Shown: positions 1-6,013 of the stretch, in pieces
Position numbering within the stretch: position 1 is the first letter of the stretch
Layout: each line of letters begins with the position of its first letter
Assembly: GCA_023386255.1 (NCBI GenBank)
Contig: JAEWKB010000170.1
Coordinates: 1-6,336, forward strand
DNA length: 6,336 nt
Source: Bacteroidota bacterium
GTDB lineage: Bacteria; Bacteroidota; Bacteroidia; Flavobacteriales; Flavobacteriaceae
Direction: 5' to 3'
Program-made: the position numbers and the translations under genes
The notes under the pieces: generated by a model
Database searches by the model: none
What the model was told of the DNA's origin: nothing
What the model saw: the letters and a program-made list of their open reading frames with translations, nothing else

Positions 1-275
1 TATGAATATTCTTCAGTGCTATCAAATTTTGGACAAGAGCTTTGAGAGTCAAAATAGCTTTGAATTTGTTCACGAATTCCATTGTCAGTAAGGTTGTTAA
101 ATATTGATAATGGATATCCTTGTTCAGCGCAGTAAATGCGTCTCTTGAAATCCCATATTAGGTCATATGCTGATGGGACTCCTGCCGAAACTGAGCTTCC
201 AGCACCAAAGAGCCAAGCTAATCCTTTTGATCTAAGAGGATAAAATTTTACGAATTCTGATAATGATATTGCCAA
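1..275 (-). CDS. SIR2-family NAD-binding protein, N-terminal fragment (C-terminus beyond left edge)
   Basis: An open minus-strand frame gives 91 residues and continues off the left edge. Residues 21-34 read WLFGAGSSVSAGVP, the Rossmann-type NAD-binding loop of sirtuins (GAGxSxxxGxP). It is followed by AYDLIWDFKRRIYCAEQ (36-52), which I recognise from bacterial 'SIR2 family protein' (SIR2_2-like) sequences. The catalytic Asn-Asp and His regions would lie outside the window. Known relatives (ThsA, DSR-type proteins, SIR2-APAZ, SIR2-STAND/Avs5, SIR2-HerA) often cleave NAD+ during phage infection; a defence role here is inference. The start is TTG at 275-273: the only upstream room before the in-frame TAA at 291-293 is short, there is no ATG among the 91 codons, and this start places the GAG motif about 23 residues in, as I recall for relatives. 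My hand count gives about 37% G+C. The family call is confident; the exact subfamily and whether the gene is intact are unknown. Confidence 0.85.
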   Translation of the reverse strand, partial: MAISLSEFVKFYPLRSKGLAWLFGAGSSVSAGVPSAYDLIWDFKRRIYCAEQGYPLSIFNNLTDNGIREQIQSYFDSQSSCPKFDSTEEYS

Positions 276-295
276 AGCGAAAATGTTAAATTAAC

Positions 296-327
296 GCAAT
301 ATAGCAATTTAGGAAGTTATGTTACAA
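296..327 (-). promoter_or_regulatory. Weak candidate promoter for the SIR2-family gene
   Basis: Read on the minus strand, TATATTGC (303-296) resembles the Bacteroidota -7 box TAnnTTTG, with two mismatches at its end. A TTG (327-325) lies 21 nt upstream as a possible -33 box. Transcription would begin near 289, leaving a leader of about 14 nt before the TTG start at 275. The match is weak in an AT-rich region and could be chance. Confidence 0.25.
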
Positions 328-344
328 GGATTGGCAGTAGCTTC

Positions 345-360
345 GTGGTCGGTTGACCAC
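345..360. repeat. Perfect inverted repeat: possible terminator or operator
   Basis: GTGGTC and GACCAC form a 6-bp stem around a GGTT loop. On the plus strand the stem is followed at once by TTTTT (361-365), so it has the form of a short rho-independent terminator reading right, yet no plus-strand gene precedes it within the window. On the minus strand it lies about 18 nt upstream of the candidate -33 box of the SIR2 gene, a position that would suit an operator. Either reading is possible. Confidence 0.45.
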
Positions 361-370
361 TTTTTGACCC

Positions 371-411
371 AAAAACAAAAAACCCTTGAAAATCTCGTGA
401 TTATCAAGGGT
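371..411 (-). terminator. Rho-independent terminator of the tRNA-Phe transcript
   Basis: On the minus strand ACCCTTGA (411-404) pairs perfectly with TCAAGGGT (389-382). After one A/A-position mismatch the stem continues for about four more pairs (402-399 with 394-391), closed by a four-base loop. The hairpin is followed by a run of T, a single G, then five more T (381-371). It begins 17 nt beyond the tRNA 3' end, so it ends the tRNA transcript and insulates the SIR2 gene from it. Confidence 0.88.
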
Positions 412-427
412 CTAAACTTGTTTCTTG

Positions 428-500
428 TGGTACCTCCAGGAATCGAACCAGGGACACATGGATTTTCAGTCCATTGCTCTACCAACTGAGCTAAGGTACC
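428..500 (-). tRNA. tRNA-Phe (GAA)
   Basis: The minus strand folds into a complete 73-nt cloverleaf. The acceptor stem is GGTACCT/AGGTACC with seven perfect pairs and discriminator A at 428. The D arm is GCTC/GAGC with loop AGTTGGTA. The anticodon stem is ATGGA/TCCAT with loop CTGAAAA, so the anticodon GAA lies at 467-465 and reads UUC/UUU. The variable loop is GTGTC and the T loop is TTCGATT. The 3' CCA is not encoded (the next bases are CAA) and must be added after transcription. The T stem is CCTGG/CCTGG, which leaves a U51-U63 mismatch in its centre. The gene has its own promoter on the right and its own terminator on the left. Confidence 0.97.
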
Positions 501-516
501 GTCCTTATTGCGGGTG

Positions 517-547
517 CAAATATAGAACCATTTTTATATTATCCAAA
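517..547 (-). promoter_or_regulatory. Promoter of tRNA-Phe (Bacteroidota type)
   Basis: On the minus strand TTTG (547-544) is followed after exactly 19 nt by TATATTTG (524-517). This fits the Bacteroidota primary-sigma consensus TTTG ... TAnnTTTG without a mismatch. The predicted transcription start is near 510, about 10 nt before the mature tRNA 5' end at 500. Confidence 0.85.
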
Positions 548-572
548 GCAAATCATAAAAAAAATCAATTTG

Positions 573-580
573 TATCTTTG
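573..580 (+). promoter_or_regulatory. -7 box of the coaX operon promoter
   Basis: TATCTTTG matches TAnnTTTG exactly, and transcription would start near 587, about 13 nt before the ATG at 600. No good TTTG -33 box is seen about 19-21 nt upstream (about 549-553), so the promoter may be moderate in strength. It lies back to back with the tRNA-Phe promoter. Because the box lies inside a TTG-initiated extension of coaX (from 570), it argues for the ATG at 600. Confidence 0.65.
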
Positions 581-599
581 CCGCTCAAATCCTTTCAAA

Positions 600-1331
600 A
601 TGCTTTTAGCTGTTGATATTGGCAATACAAAAACCAAAGCCGCTGTGTTTAAGGATACTGCCTTGGTTGAAAGAATTATTTTTGACAGAGATGAAGCTTG
701 TTTTGAGATAAAAAAAATTTTTACAAGATACCCTCAAATTTCACGAAGCATCCTTTCTTCGGTAGGGAATGAGCAGCAGGAACTGTTATCTGTATTACAA
801 AATCATTCAGGTTTGACTGTTATATCGCATACATCGGCCTTTCCGTTCAACAACAAGTATGCAACGCCGGCAACATTAGGGGTTGACAGGATGGTGCTGG
901 CTTCGGGAGCGGTACTGGCATACCCATTAAAAAGCAGGCTTGTAATAGATGCAGGCACCTGCATAACCTATGATTTTGTTGATGCCGATGATAATTACCT
1001 TGGGGGTGCTATTTCGCCGGGGCTGCGGCTCAGGTATGAGGCACTGCATAATTTTACGGCAAAACTTCCGTTGTTATCTGCGGAAGCGCCCGGGCAATAC
1101 ATAGGAAATTCAACACAGCAGTCTATACATTCAGGTGTGGTGAACGGCTTATTGCATGAGGTGCAGGGTTTTATAAATCAATACAGGGAGCAATACCCGG
1201 GTTTAACAATAATATTGACAGGCGGAGATGCTGAATTTTTGGCTAAACAATTTAAAAACACCATATTTGCCAATTCAAATTTTTTATTGGAAAGCCTCAA
1301 CCATTTATACTTATACTCAATCAAAAAATGA
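600..1331 (+). CDS. coaX: Type III pantothenate kinase
   Basis: This cytoplasmic enzyme phosphorylates pantothenate with ATP, the first step of coenzyme A synthesis. The 243-residue product has the expected length and shows the family's ASKHA-fold motifs in order: the N-terminal phosphate loop DIGNTKTK (6-13), TLGVDR (92-97), DAGTCITYD (117-125), GGAISPG (135-141) and TGGD (207-210). Type III enzymes need a monovalent cation (K+ or NH4+) and, unlike type I, are not feedback-inhibited by CoA. The ATG at 600 is chosen because the product then begins MLLAVDIGNT, as usual for the family; a TTG at 570 would add ten residues across the promoter box. The stop codon overlaps the next gene's ATG (ATGA at 1328-1331), implying translational coupling. 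It is the first gene of the operon and its only obvious cytoplasmic enzyme. Confidence 0.97.
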   Translation: MLLAVDIGNTKTKAAVFKDTALVERIIFDRDEACFEIKKIFTRYPQISRSILSSVGNEQQELLSVLQNHSGLTVISHTSAFPFNNKYATPATLGVDRMVLASGAVLAYPLKSRLVIDAGTCITYDFVDADDNYLGGAISPGLRLRYEALHNFTAKLPLLSAEAPGQYIGNSTQQSIHSGVVNGLLHEVQGFINQYREQYPGLTIILTGGDAEFLAKQFKNTIFANSNFLLESLNHLYLYSIKK

Positions 1332-2608
1332 TTAAAAAAATTATCGCAGTTATTGCGCTTGTGTTTTCAACAGTTGCTTTTTCGCAGGAAAATAGTGCTT
1401 CGCCATATTCATATTACGGAGTAGGTGATGTAAAATTTAAAGGTACGGTAGATACACGGTCTATGGGAGGCCTGGGGATACTGCCAGACAGTATTCACCT
1501 TAACCTGCAGAATCCTGCTACCTACGGGCACCTGAAGTTTACCACATTTACTATTGCCGGGGGCGTTGCCAATACAAAATTTAAGTCGGCAACTGAAAAG
1601 GACGAGGCCAACCGTACTACACTTGATTACCTTGCAGTAGGCATCCCGTTTAAAAAATTTGGTGTTTCATTCGGGTTGCTGCCATACACAGCTGTAGGCT
1701 ATAAAATAGAGAACACAGTAACTACCAATGTTGATGGAACCAACTATACACGTTTCAGCCAGTTTCACGGTACCGGTGGCCTTAACAGGGTTTTTGCAGG
1801 CTTGTCTTACCGCATAACTCCTAAATTCAGCGTAGGTGCCGATTTTCAGTACCACTTTGGAAATATTGAGACAAAAAGTATTGTGGGTATGAGGGACAAC
1901 GGCGTACAATATCCGACTAGGGAAGTTAATAAATCTAACTACGGAGGAATTTCCTTTAACATAGGGGCAGTATACCAGACCAAATTTAACGAGAAGCTGG
2001 ACTGGACTGCAAGTGCTACATTTATGCCTGCAAGCACCCTTAACAGCAGCATTACAAGGGAAACAGCTACTATAACCTATTCGTCTTCCGGTAACGAGGT
2101 AGTGGTAAATGATCCTATTACCCAGTCAATAGATGATGATAAAGTAAAATTACCTTCACGCCTTACCTTCGGGTCAGGTATAGGAGAGGCAAGAAAATGG
2201 TTTGCCGGAGCCGAATATACATTCCAGGATAGCAATGAGCTGGGCAACCGTTTTGACAATGTTACCATTGCCGGGTTTGAGAGCGGCCATAAAATTGCTG
2301 TGGGCGGTTACTACATACCTAACTACATGTCGTTTAACAGCTACCTGAGCAGGATTACCTACAGGGCAGGCTTAAAGTATGAAAAAACAGGTGTGGTTGT
2401 TAATAACGAATCTATAAATGATTACGGATTTACTCTGGGATTAGGATTGCCGCTTAGCCAGGTAATTGGCGCATCAAACCTTAACATTGGTTTTGAAATG
2501 GGCAGGAGAGGTACTACAACAGCCGGCCTTATACAGGAAAATTACATGAATGTGTTTGTAAGCCTTTCATTAAACGACAGGTGGTTTATAAAGAGAAGAT
2601 TTGAATAA
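1328..2608 (+). CDS. FadL/OmpP1-like outer-membrane beta-barrel protein
   Basis: The 426-residue product begins with a clear signal peptide (KK at 3-4, hydrophobic to about 18, predicted cut AFS|QE after residue 19). The mature part has the alternating, glycine- and aromatic-rich strands of a beta-barrel, with many short polar turns. SMGGLG (45-50) and the NPA motif (62-64) recall FadL-type barrels, where NPA is conserved near the N-terminus. FadL relatives carry hydrophobic compounds across the outer membrane, and PorV of type IX secretion shares the fold; no substrate can be inferred here. The last residues (NVFVSLSLNDRWFIKRRFE) supply a final amphipathic strand, so the protein looks complete. 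It overlaps coaX by 4 nt and precedes the TPR gene by 17 nt. Location is secure; the FadL-like assignment is less so. Confidence 0.75.
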   Translation: MIKKIIAVIALVFSTVAFSQENSASPYSYYGVGDVKFKGTVDTRSMGGLGILPDSIHLNLQNPATYGHLKFTTFTIAGGVANTKFKSATEKDEANRTTLDYLAVGIPFKKFGVSFGLLPYTAVGYKIENTVTTNVDGTNYTRFSQFHGTGGLNRVFAGLSYRITPKFSVGADFQYHFGNIETKSIVGMRDNGVQYPTREVNKSNYGGISFNIGAVYQTKFNEKLDWTASATFMPASTLNSSITRETATITYSSSGNEVVVNDPITQSIDDDKVKLPSRLTFGSGIGEARKWFAGAEYTFQDSNELGNRFDNVTIAGFESGHKIAVGGYYIPNYMSFNSYLSRITYRAGLKYEKTGVVVNNESINDYGFTLGLGLPLSQVIGASNLNIGFEMGRRGTTTAGLIQENYMNVFVSLSLNDRWFIKRRFE

Positions 2609-2625
2609 CATAAAAAAGCAGGAGC

Positions 2626-4002
2626 ATGAAGCTTAAAATAGCCCTTGGCATACTTGTTACAACTGCGCTGCTGCACAATGCATCAGCACAGGAGGCTGCC
2701 ACTATGTGTGAGGGCAGCCTTAAAAGTTTTGAAGACCAGGTAAAAGAGGGTAGCTATGATGCTGCTGCAGTATCGCTTGAAGGTTTGCGCAAATCGTGCT
2801 CTAAATACAGCGAGAAAATATATACGCAGGGAGAAAGCGTACTAAAATACAATATTGAAGCTGCGCAGGATGATGCCCAAAGGCTTGCCTTCATTGATGC
2901 CCTGGTGGCGCTATATAAAGAGTACGATAAAAACTTTCCGCAGAACACTTATGGCGGAGATGTAAAGCAGGCAATGCTGCTTAACCAGTATAAGATAATT
3001 TCGCAGGAAGATTTTTTCAAAAGGCTTGATGCAGCCTGGAAAAAGAACAGCAGGAATTTTACCGACCATAATTCGCTGGAAGCCTATTTTATGATGTACC
3101 TGTCGCAATATCAGGCAGGAAATAAAGGTATAACCCAGGAGCAGTTTATTGAAAAATATGGTGAAGTATCGGGGCAGGCTGTAATGACAATGAATGACCT
3201 TGTGGAGAAGCGTGATGCATTGCAGCTTAAGCAGCAGGATGCGCCATTATCTGAAGATGAACAGTATTTGCTTACGTTGTATGGGCCTGCTATTGAAGGG
3301 TTTGATGCTACCGTTGATAACATAAATATATTGGCCTCAAAGCATTTTACCTGTGATAAGCTTGAATTGTATTATGAAAAGAACTGGGAAACCCGCCAGA
3401 CAGATGTTGTGTGGCTGGAGGCTCTTGTAGATGTTATGTTCAGGAACAGGTGCCACAACTCGGCCATGTTGCAAAAAGCGGCATATTCGCTTCATCAGTT
3501 GAAGCCTTCGGCACAATCGGCACAATATCTTGGCAGCCTTGCCCAACGCAAAAATAAAAGGACAGATGCTGTTGCTTATTTTGAACAGTCAGCCAAGCTT
3601 GAAAAGACTGCTGAAAAAAAGGCCGAAAGATATTATACCATCGCTACTTTGCTGCGCGGTTCAAATAACAAACAGGCCAAAGAGTATGCGTTAAGGTCGG
3701 CACAAATGAACCCTAAGTCGGCTAAGCCGTATCTTTTCCTCGCCGAGATGTACAGTTCACCGGGAAAAGACTGCGGGCTGTCACCTTTTGAAACCAAAGC
3801 TTTAAACTGGCTTGCCATAGAAACATTAAAAAAAGCTGAACTGGCCGAACCTAAGTACAAAGCTACCGTGGCTGCCATGAGTGAGCGTTTCGCTAAAAAA
3901 GCACCTACTAAAGATGAGGTAAAGGCAGCAGGGAAAAAGAAGGGAAAAGCCATTACTTTTGGCTGCTGGATCAATGAAACCATTACAATCCCTAACCTGT
4001 AA
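2626..4002 (+). CDS. Secreted TPR-containing protein of unknown function
   Basis: The 458-residue product has a signal peptide (hydrophobic core 5-16, predicted cut ASA|QE after residue 21), so it should act in the periplasm or at the outer membrane. The mature protein is almost wholly helical. Repeats resembling TPRs are clearest at about 297-410 (YLGSLAQRKNKRTDAVAYFE, then YYTIATLL and AYLFLAEMY-like helices with the Ala/Tyr/Pro spacing typical of TPRs); 35-110 may hold a degenerate pair. Six cysteines remain after cleavage (28, 58, 243, 276, 383, 447), possibly disulfide-linked. A Lys-rich linker (424-441) leads to a distinct hydrophobic tail, ITFGCWINETITIPNL. TPR proteins are scaffolds for protein partners, and the barrel gene upstream and lptC one base downstream are plausible ones (inference). 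The ATG at 2626 follows GGAG by one base, too close for a normal Shine-Dalgarno. Confidence 0.8.
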   Translation: MKLKIALGILVTTALLHNASAQEAATMCEGSLKSFEDQVKEGSYDAAAVSLEGLRKSCSKYSEKIYTQGESVLKYNIEAAQDDAQRLAFIDALVALYKEYDKNFPQNTYGGDVKQAMLLNQYKIISQEDFFKRLDAAWKKNSRNFTDHNSLEAYFMMYLSQYQAGNKGITQEQFIEKYGEVSGQAVMTMNDLVEKRDALQLKQQDAPLSEDEQYLLTLYGPAIEGFDATVDNINILASKHFTCDKLELYYEKNWETRQTDVVWLEALVDVMFRNRCHNSAMLQKAAYSLHQLKPSAQSAQYLGSLAQRKNKRTDAVAYFEQSAKLEKTAEKKAERYYTIATLLRGSNNKQAKEYALRSAQMNPKSAKPYLFLAEMYSSPGKDCGLSPFETKALNWLAIETLKKAELAEPKYKATVAAMSERFAKKAPTKDEVKAAGKKKGKAITFGCWINETITIPNL

Positions 4003-4003
4003 C

Positions 4004-4555
4004 ATGAGGCTTAAAAACTGCGCGGGCATAGTATGCTTTAGTTTGGTAATTGTGCTGTTTTCCTGCGAAAGCAATTTTAAGGATGTACAGCGCATGAACA
4101 GCGTGGAGTTTTCGCCATGGGTACAGGCTGAAGACATTAATCTTAAGTACACCGATTCGGGTAAGGTAAAAGCTATACTGCTGAGTCCGCTTATGCACGA
4201 TTACTCTAACCTTGAATATAAGTTTAATGAGTTTCCTAAAGGTGTAAATGTTACGCTTCTTGACCCAAATGGCAAAAAAACCGTTGTAGTTGCCGATTAT
4301 GCCATTAATTATGCCAAGACAGACATTATTGATTTGCGAGGCAATGTAAAAGTAACCACATCAGATGGTAAGGTGCTTACTACCGACCAATTGTACTATG
4401 ACCAGAAAAATGAGTGGTTTTATACCGAAAATTATTTTAAATTTACTTCATCGGACGGAAGTGTGCTTGAAGGGCCGGGGCTTGATTTCAGCAAAGACTT
4501 CAGGGTGTTTAACATTCAGAATTCCAAAGCCAATATTACTAACGTAGAAGAATAG
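4004..4555 (+). CDS. lptC: LptC-like LPS-export periplasmic lipoprotein
   Basis: LptC takes lipopolysaccharide from the LptB2FG transporter and passes it to LptA across the periplasm. The 183-residue product has the usual length. Its N-terminus is a hydrophobic segment (7-20) ending in a lipobox-like LFSC with Cys21, suggesting a lipid anchor rather than the plain transmembrane helix of E. coli LptC. Residues 95-172 have the repeating beta-strand pattern of the OstA/LptC jelly roll, including DIIDLRGNVKVTTSDG (107-122), LTTDQLYYD (125-133) and VLEGPGLDFSKDF (154-166). There is no acidic stretch after Cys21 of the kind that sends Bacteroidota lipoproteins to the cell surface. The ATG at 4004 is preferred over TTG at 3959 because it starts the signal peptide directly and leaves a 1-nt gap after the TPR gene. 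The LptC family assignment is strong; its membrane anchor type is inferred. Confidence 0.88.
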   Translation: MRLKNCAGIVCFSLVIVLFSCESNFKDVQRMNSVEFSPWVQAEDINLKYTDSGKVKAILLSPLMHDYSNLEYKFNEFPKGVNVTLLDPNGKKTVVVADYAINYAKTDIIDLRGNVKVTTSDGKVLTTDQLYYDQKNEWFYTENYFKFTSSDGSVLEGPGLDFSKDFRVFNIQNSKANITNVEE

Positions 4556-4559
4556 CATA

Positions 4560-4748
4560 ATGTACTTTAAATATACACCCTATTTATATCTTGTGGCTGC
4601 GGCCTTTTTCCTGTATGATGCAGTAATGAGGTACCGTGATGCCGAACCGTTCTGGCTAAGCCTTATCTTTGTAGCGGTAGCCGTCTTTATGTTTTTCTTC
4701 AGGAAACACTCCTATAAAAAATTCACCAACCGCCACAATAACAAGTAA
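4560..4748 (+). CDS. Small two-helix membrane protein, unknown function
   Basis: A 62-residue product with two hydrophobic segments (about 8-22 and 31-47), separated by a short charged turn MRYRDAEP (23-30), and a basic tail (RKHSYKKFTNRHNNK, 48-62). By the positive-inside rule the basic tail, and hence both ends, should face the cytoplasm, with the short loop outside; the charged loop makes this less certain. The gene sits 4 nt after lptC and 5 nt before the CNNM gene, with no room for another promoter, so it is almost certainly translated as part of the operon. I do not recognise a family. It might be a small partner of the neighbouring CNNM transporter or of the LPS-export machine, but nothing in the sequence shows this. 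Confidence 0.8.
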   Translation: MYFKYTPYLYLVAAAFFLYDAVMRYRDAEPFWLSLIFVAVAVFMFFFRKHSYKKFTNRHNNK

Positions 4749-4753
4749 ATGGC

Positions 4754-6013
4754 ATGGAAACGGCAATAATCATAGCGTGCCTTATCCTTTCCGCCTTCTT
4801 TTCAGGAATGGAGATAGCCTATGTGTCGTCTAATAAAGTGTATCTTGAAGTAGAGAAGAAGCAGTCGTCGCTGCTTTCAAAAGTACTCACCCGCCTTACC
4901 GAAAACCCTACGCAGTTTATTACTTCCATGCTGGTGGGCAACAGTATTGTACTTGTAGTATATGGCTATTACATGGGTAATGCCGTAGCTGTTTGGTTTA
5001 ATAAGTATGACATAGCTTCGGCCTACAAGGTCATCCTCCAGATATTCATTACCGGGTTTGTCATTCTTCTGACGGCTGAATTCTTTCCGAAGGTATTCTT
5101 CCAGATTTATGCCAATGCCTTAATAAAAGTTTTTGCTGTTCCGGCTTATGCATTTTACTTCCTGTTCAAATGGATTGTAAAATTTGTTGTGATAATTGCT
5201 GATTTTATATTGATAAATGTGCTGCGTACCAGGGGCGAAAAGCAGCAGGCATACTTTAGCCGCCACGAACTTGGCAACTATATAACAGAGCAGATGAACG
5301 GGGTTGATGAACAGGAAGAGGTAGATTCGGAGATACAGATATTCAGGAACGCGCTTGAGTTTTCTGACCTTAGAGCCCGCGACATAATGACGCCTCGCAC
5401 GGAAATTGCGGCAGTAGAGCTTAATGATACAGTAGATGAGCTTAAACATTTGTTTATAGAAACAGGATATTCCAAAATATTAGTCTACAAAGGCACTATG
5501 GACAATATTGTGGGGTATGTACATTCGTTTGACCTTTTCCGCAAACCTGCTTCAGTCAGTTCGGCTATGATACCCATAGAAGTTGCGCCCCAAACTATTT
5601 ATATAAAGGAACTACTTAACATCCTTACGCGTAAACGAAAAAGCATGGCGGTGGTGCTGGATGAGTATGGTGGTACATCGGGTATTGTTACCGTGGAAGA
5701 TATTATAGAAGAGTTGTTTGGTGAGATAGAGGATGAGCACGATGAGGTAGAAGGCTTTATTGAAAAACAACTGCCCGACGGAAGTTACCTGTTCTCTGCA
5801 AGGCTTGATGTAGAATATATTAATGAAAAGTATGCTATTGGCATCGCCGAAGCAGATGCTTACTCAACACTCGGAGGTTTTATAGTTTATAATAACAGTG
5901 ATATTCCTGATGCGGGCCAGAGGCTGTCTTTTGGCGGGTTTGATATAGTTATAGAAGAGGCTTCCAACAAAAAGATTGAGCTCGTAAAAGTTATCCCCAA
6001 CAGCGGGAAGTAA
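4754..6013 (+). CDS. CNNM/CorC/HlyC-family membrane protein with CBS pair
   Basis: A 419-residue inner-membrane protein with the full family layout. The N-terminal CNNM (DUF21) domain (about 1-160) has four hydrophobic stretches near 1-18, 57-80, 95-118 and 128-150, with SGME (17-20) and GNS (62-64) at the places where relatives bind Mg2+. A CBS pair (about 205-325) includes [10 protein letters not shown] (209-218) and [23 protein letters not shown] (303-325, quoted only as landmarks: DEYGG and VEDIIEE). The C-terminal CorC/HlyC domain (about 335-413) has TLGGF (372-376). Relatives such as CorC and bacterial CNNM proteins export Mg2+, with nucleotide-binding CBS domains as sensors; the old name 'hemolysin' is not informative. 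Where many relatives have GE(I/L)xPK, this one has AEFFPK (108-113). It differs from GldE of gliding motility at the N-terminus. The ATG at 4754 is preferred to ATG at 4749, which stops after six codons. Confidence 0.9.
   Translation: METAIIIACLILSAFFSGMEIAYVSSNKVYLEVEKKQSSLLSKVLTRLTENPTQFITSMLVGNSIVLVVYGYYMGNAVAVWFNKYDIASAYKVILQIFITGFVILLTAEFFPKVFFQIYANALIKVFAVPAYAFYFLFKWIVKFVVIIADFILINVLRTRGEKQQAYFSRHELGNYITEQMNGVDEQEEVDSEIQIFRNALEFSDLRARDIMTPRTEIAAVELNDTVDELKHLFIETGYSKILVYKGTMDNIVGYVHSFDLFRKPASVSSAMIPIEVAPQTIYIKELLNILTRKRKSMAVVLDEYGGTSGIVTVEDIIEELFGEIEDEHDEVEGFIEKQLPDGSYLFSARLDVEYINEKYAIGIAEADAYSTLGGFIVYNNSDIPDAGQRLSFGGFDIVIEEASNKKIELVKVIPNSGK

Noticed and set aside
1..427. Duplicate of the tRNA 3' end as an attachment site
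   Set aside because: I looked for a second copy of the bases at 428-450 in this flank and found none; a distal copy would be outside the window.
570..599. TTG-initiated ten-residue extension of coaX
   Set aside because: It would cover the TATCTTTG promoter box and add residues before the usual MLLAVDIGNT start.
425..616. Plus-strand open frame of 63 codons
   Set aside because: It runs antisense through the tRNA-Phe gene and the divergent promoters and starts at TTG; the product has no recognisable features.
3959..4003. TTG-initiated upstream start for lptC
   Set aside because: It would overlap the TPR gene by 44 nt and place 15 polar residues before a clear lipoprotein signal peptide that begins at ATG 4004.
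3633..4152. Minus-strand open frames of 116 and 108 codons opposite the TPR and lptC genes
   Set aside because: They lie opposite well-supported genes, overlap each other, and show no domain or plausible start context.
4664..4671. TATCTTTG promoter-like box inside the small membrane protein gene
   Set aside because: No TTTG at a proper distance upstream, and the bases encode part of the second hydrophobic helix; probably chance, though an internal promoter for the CNNM gene is not excluded.
5120..5475. Minus-strand open frames opposite the CNNM gene
   Set aside because: The plus strand encodes conserved transmembrane and CBS motifs here; the antisense products are low-complexity shadows.
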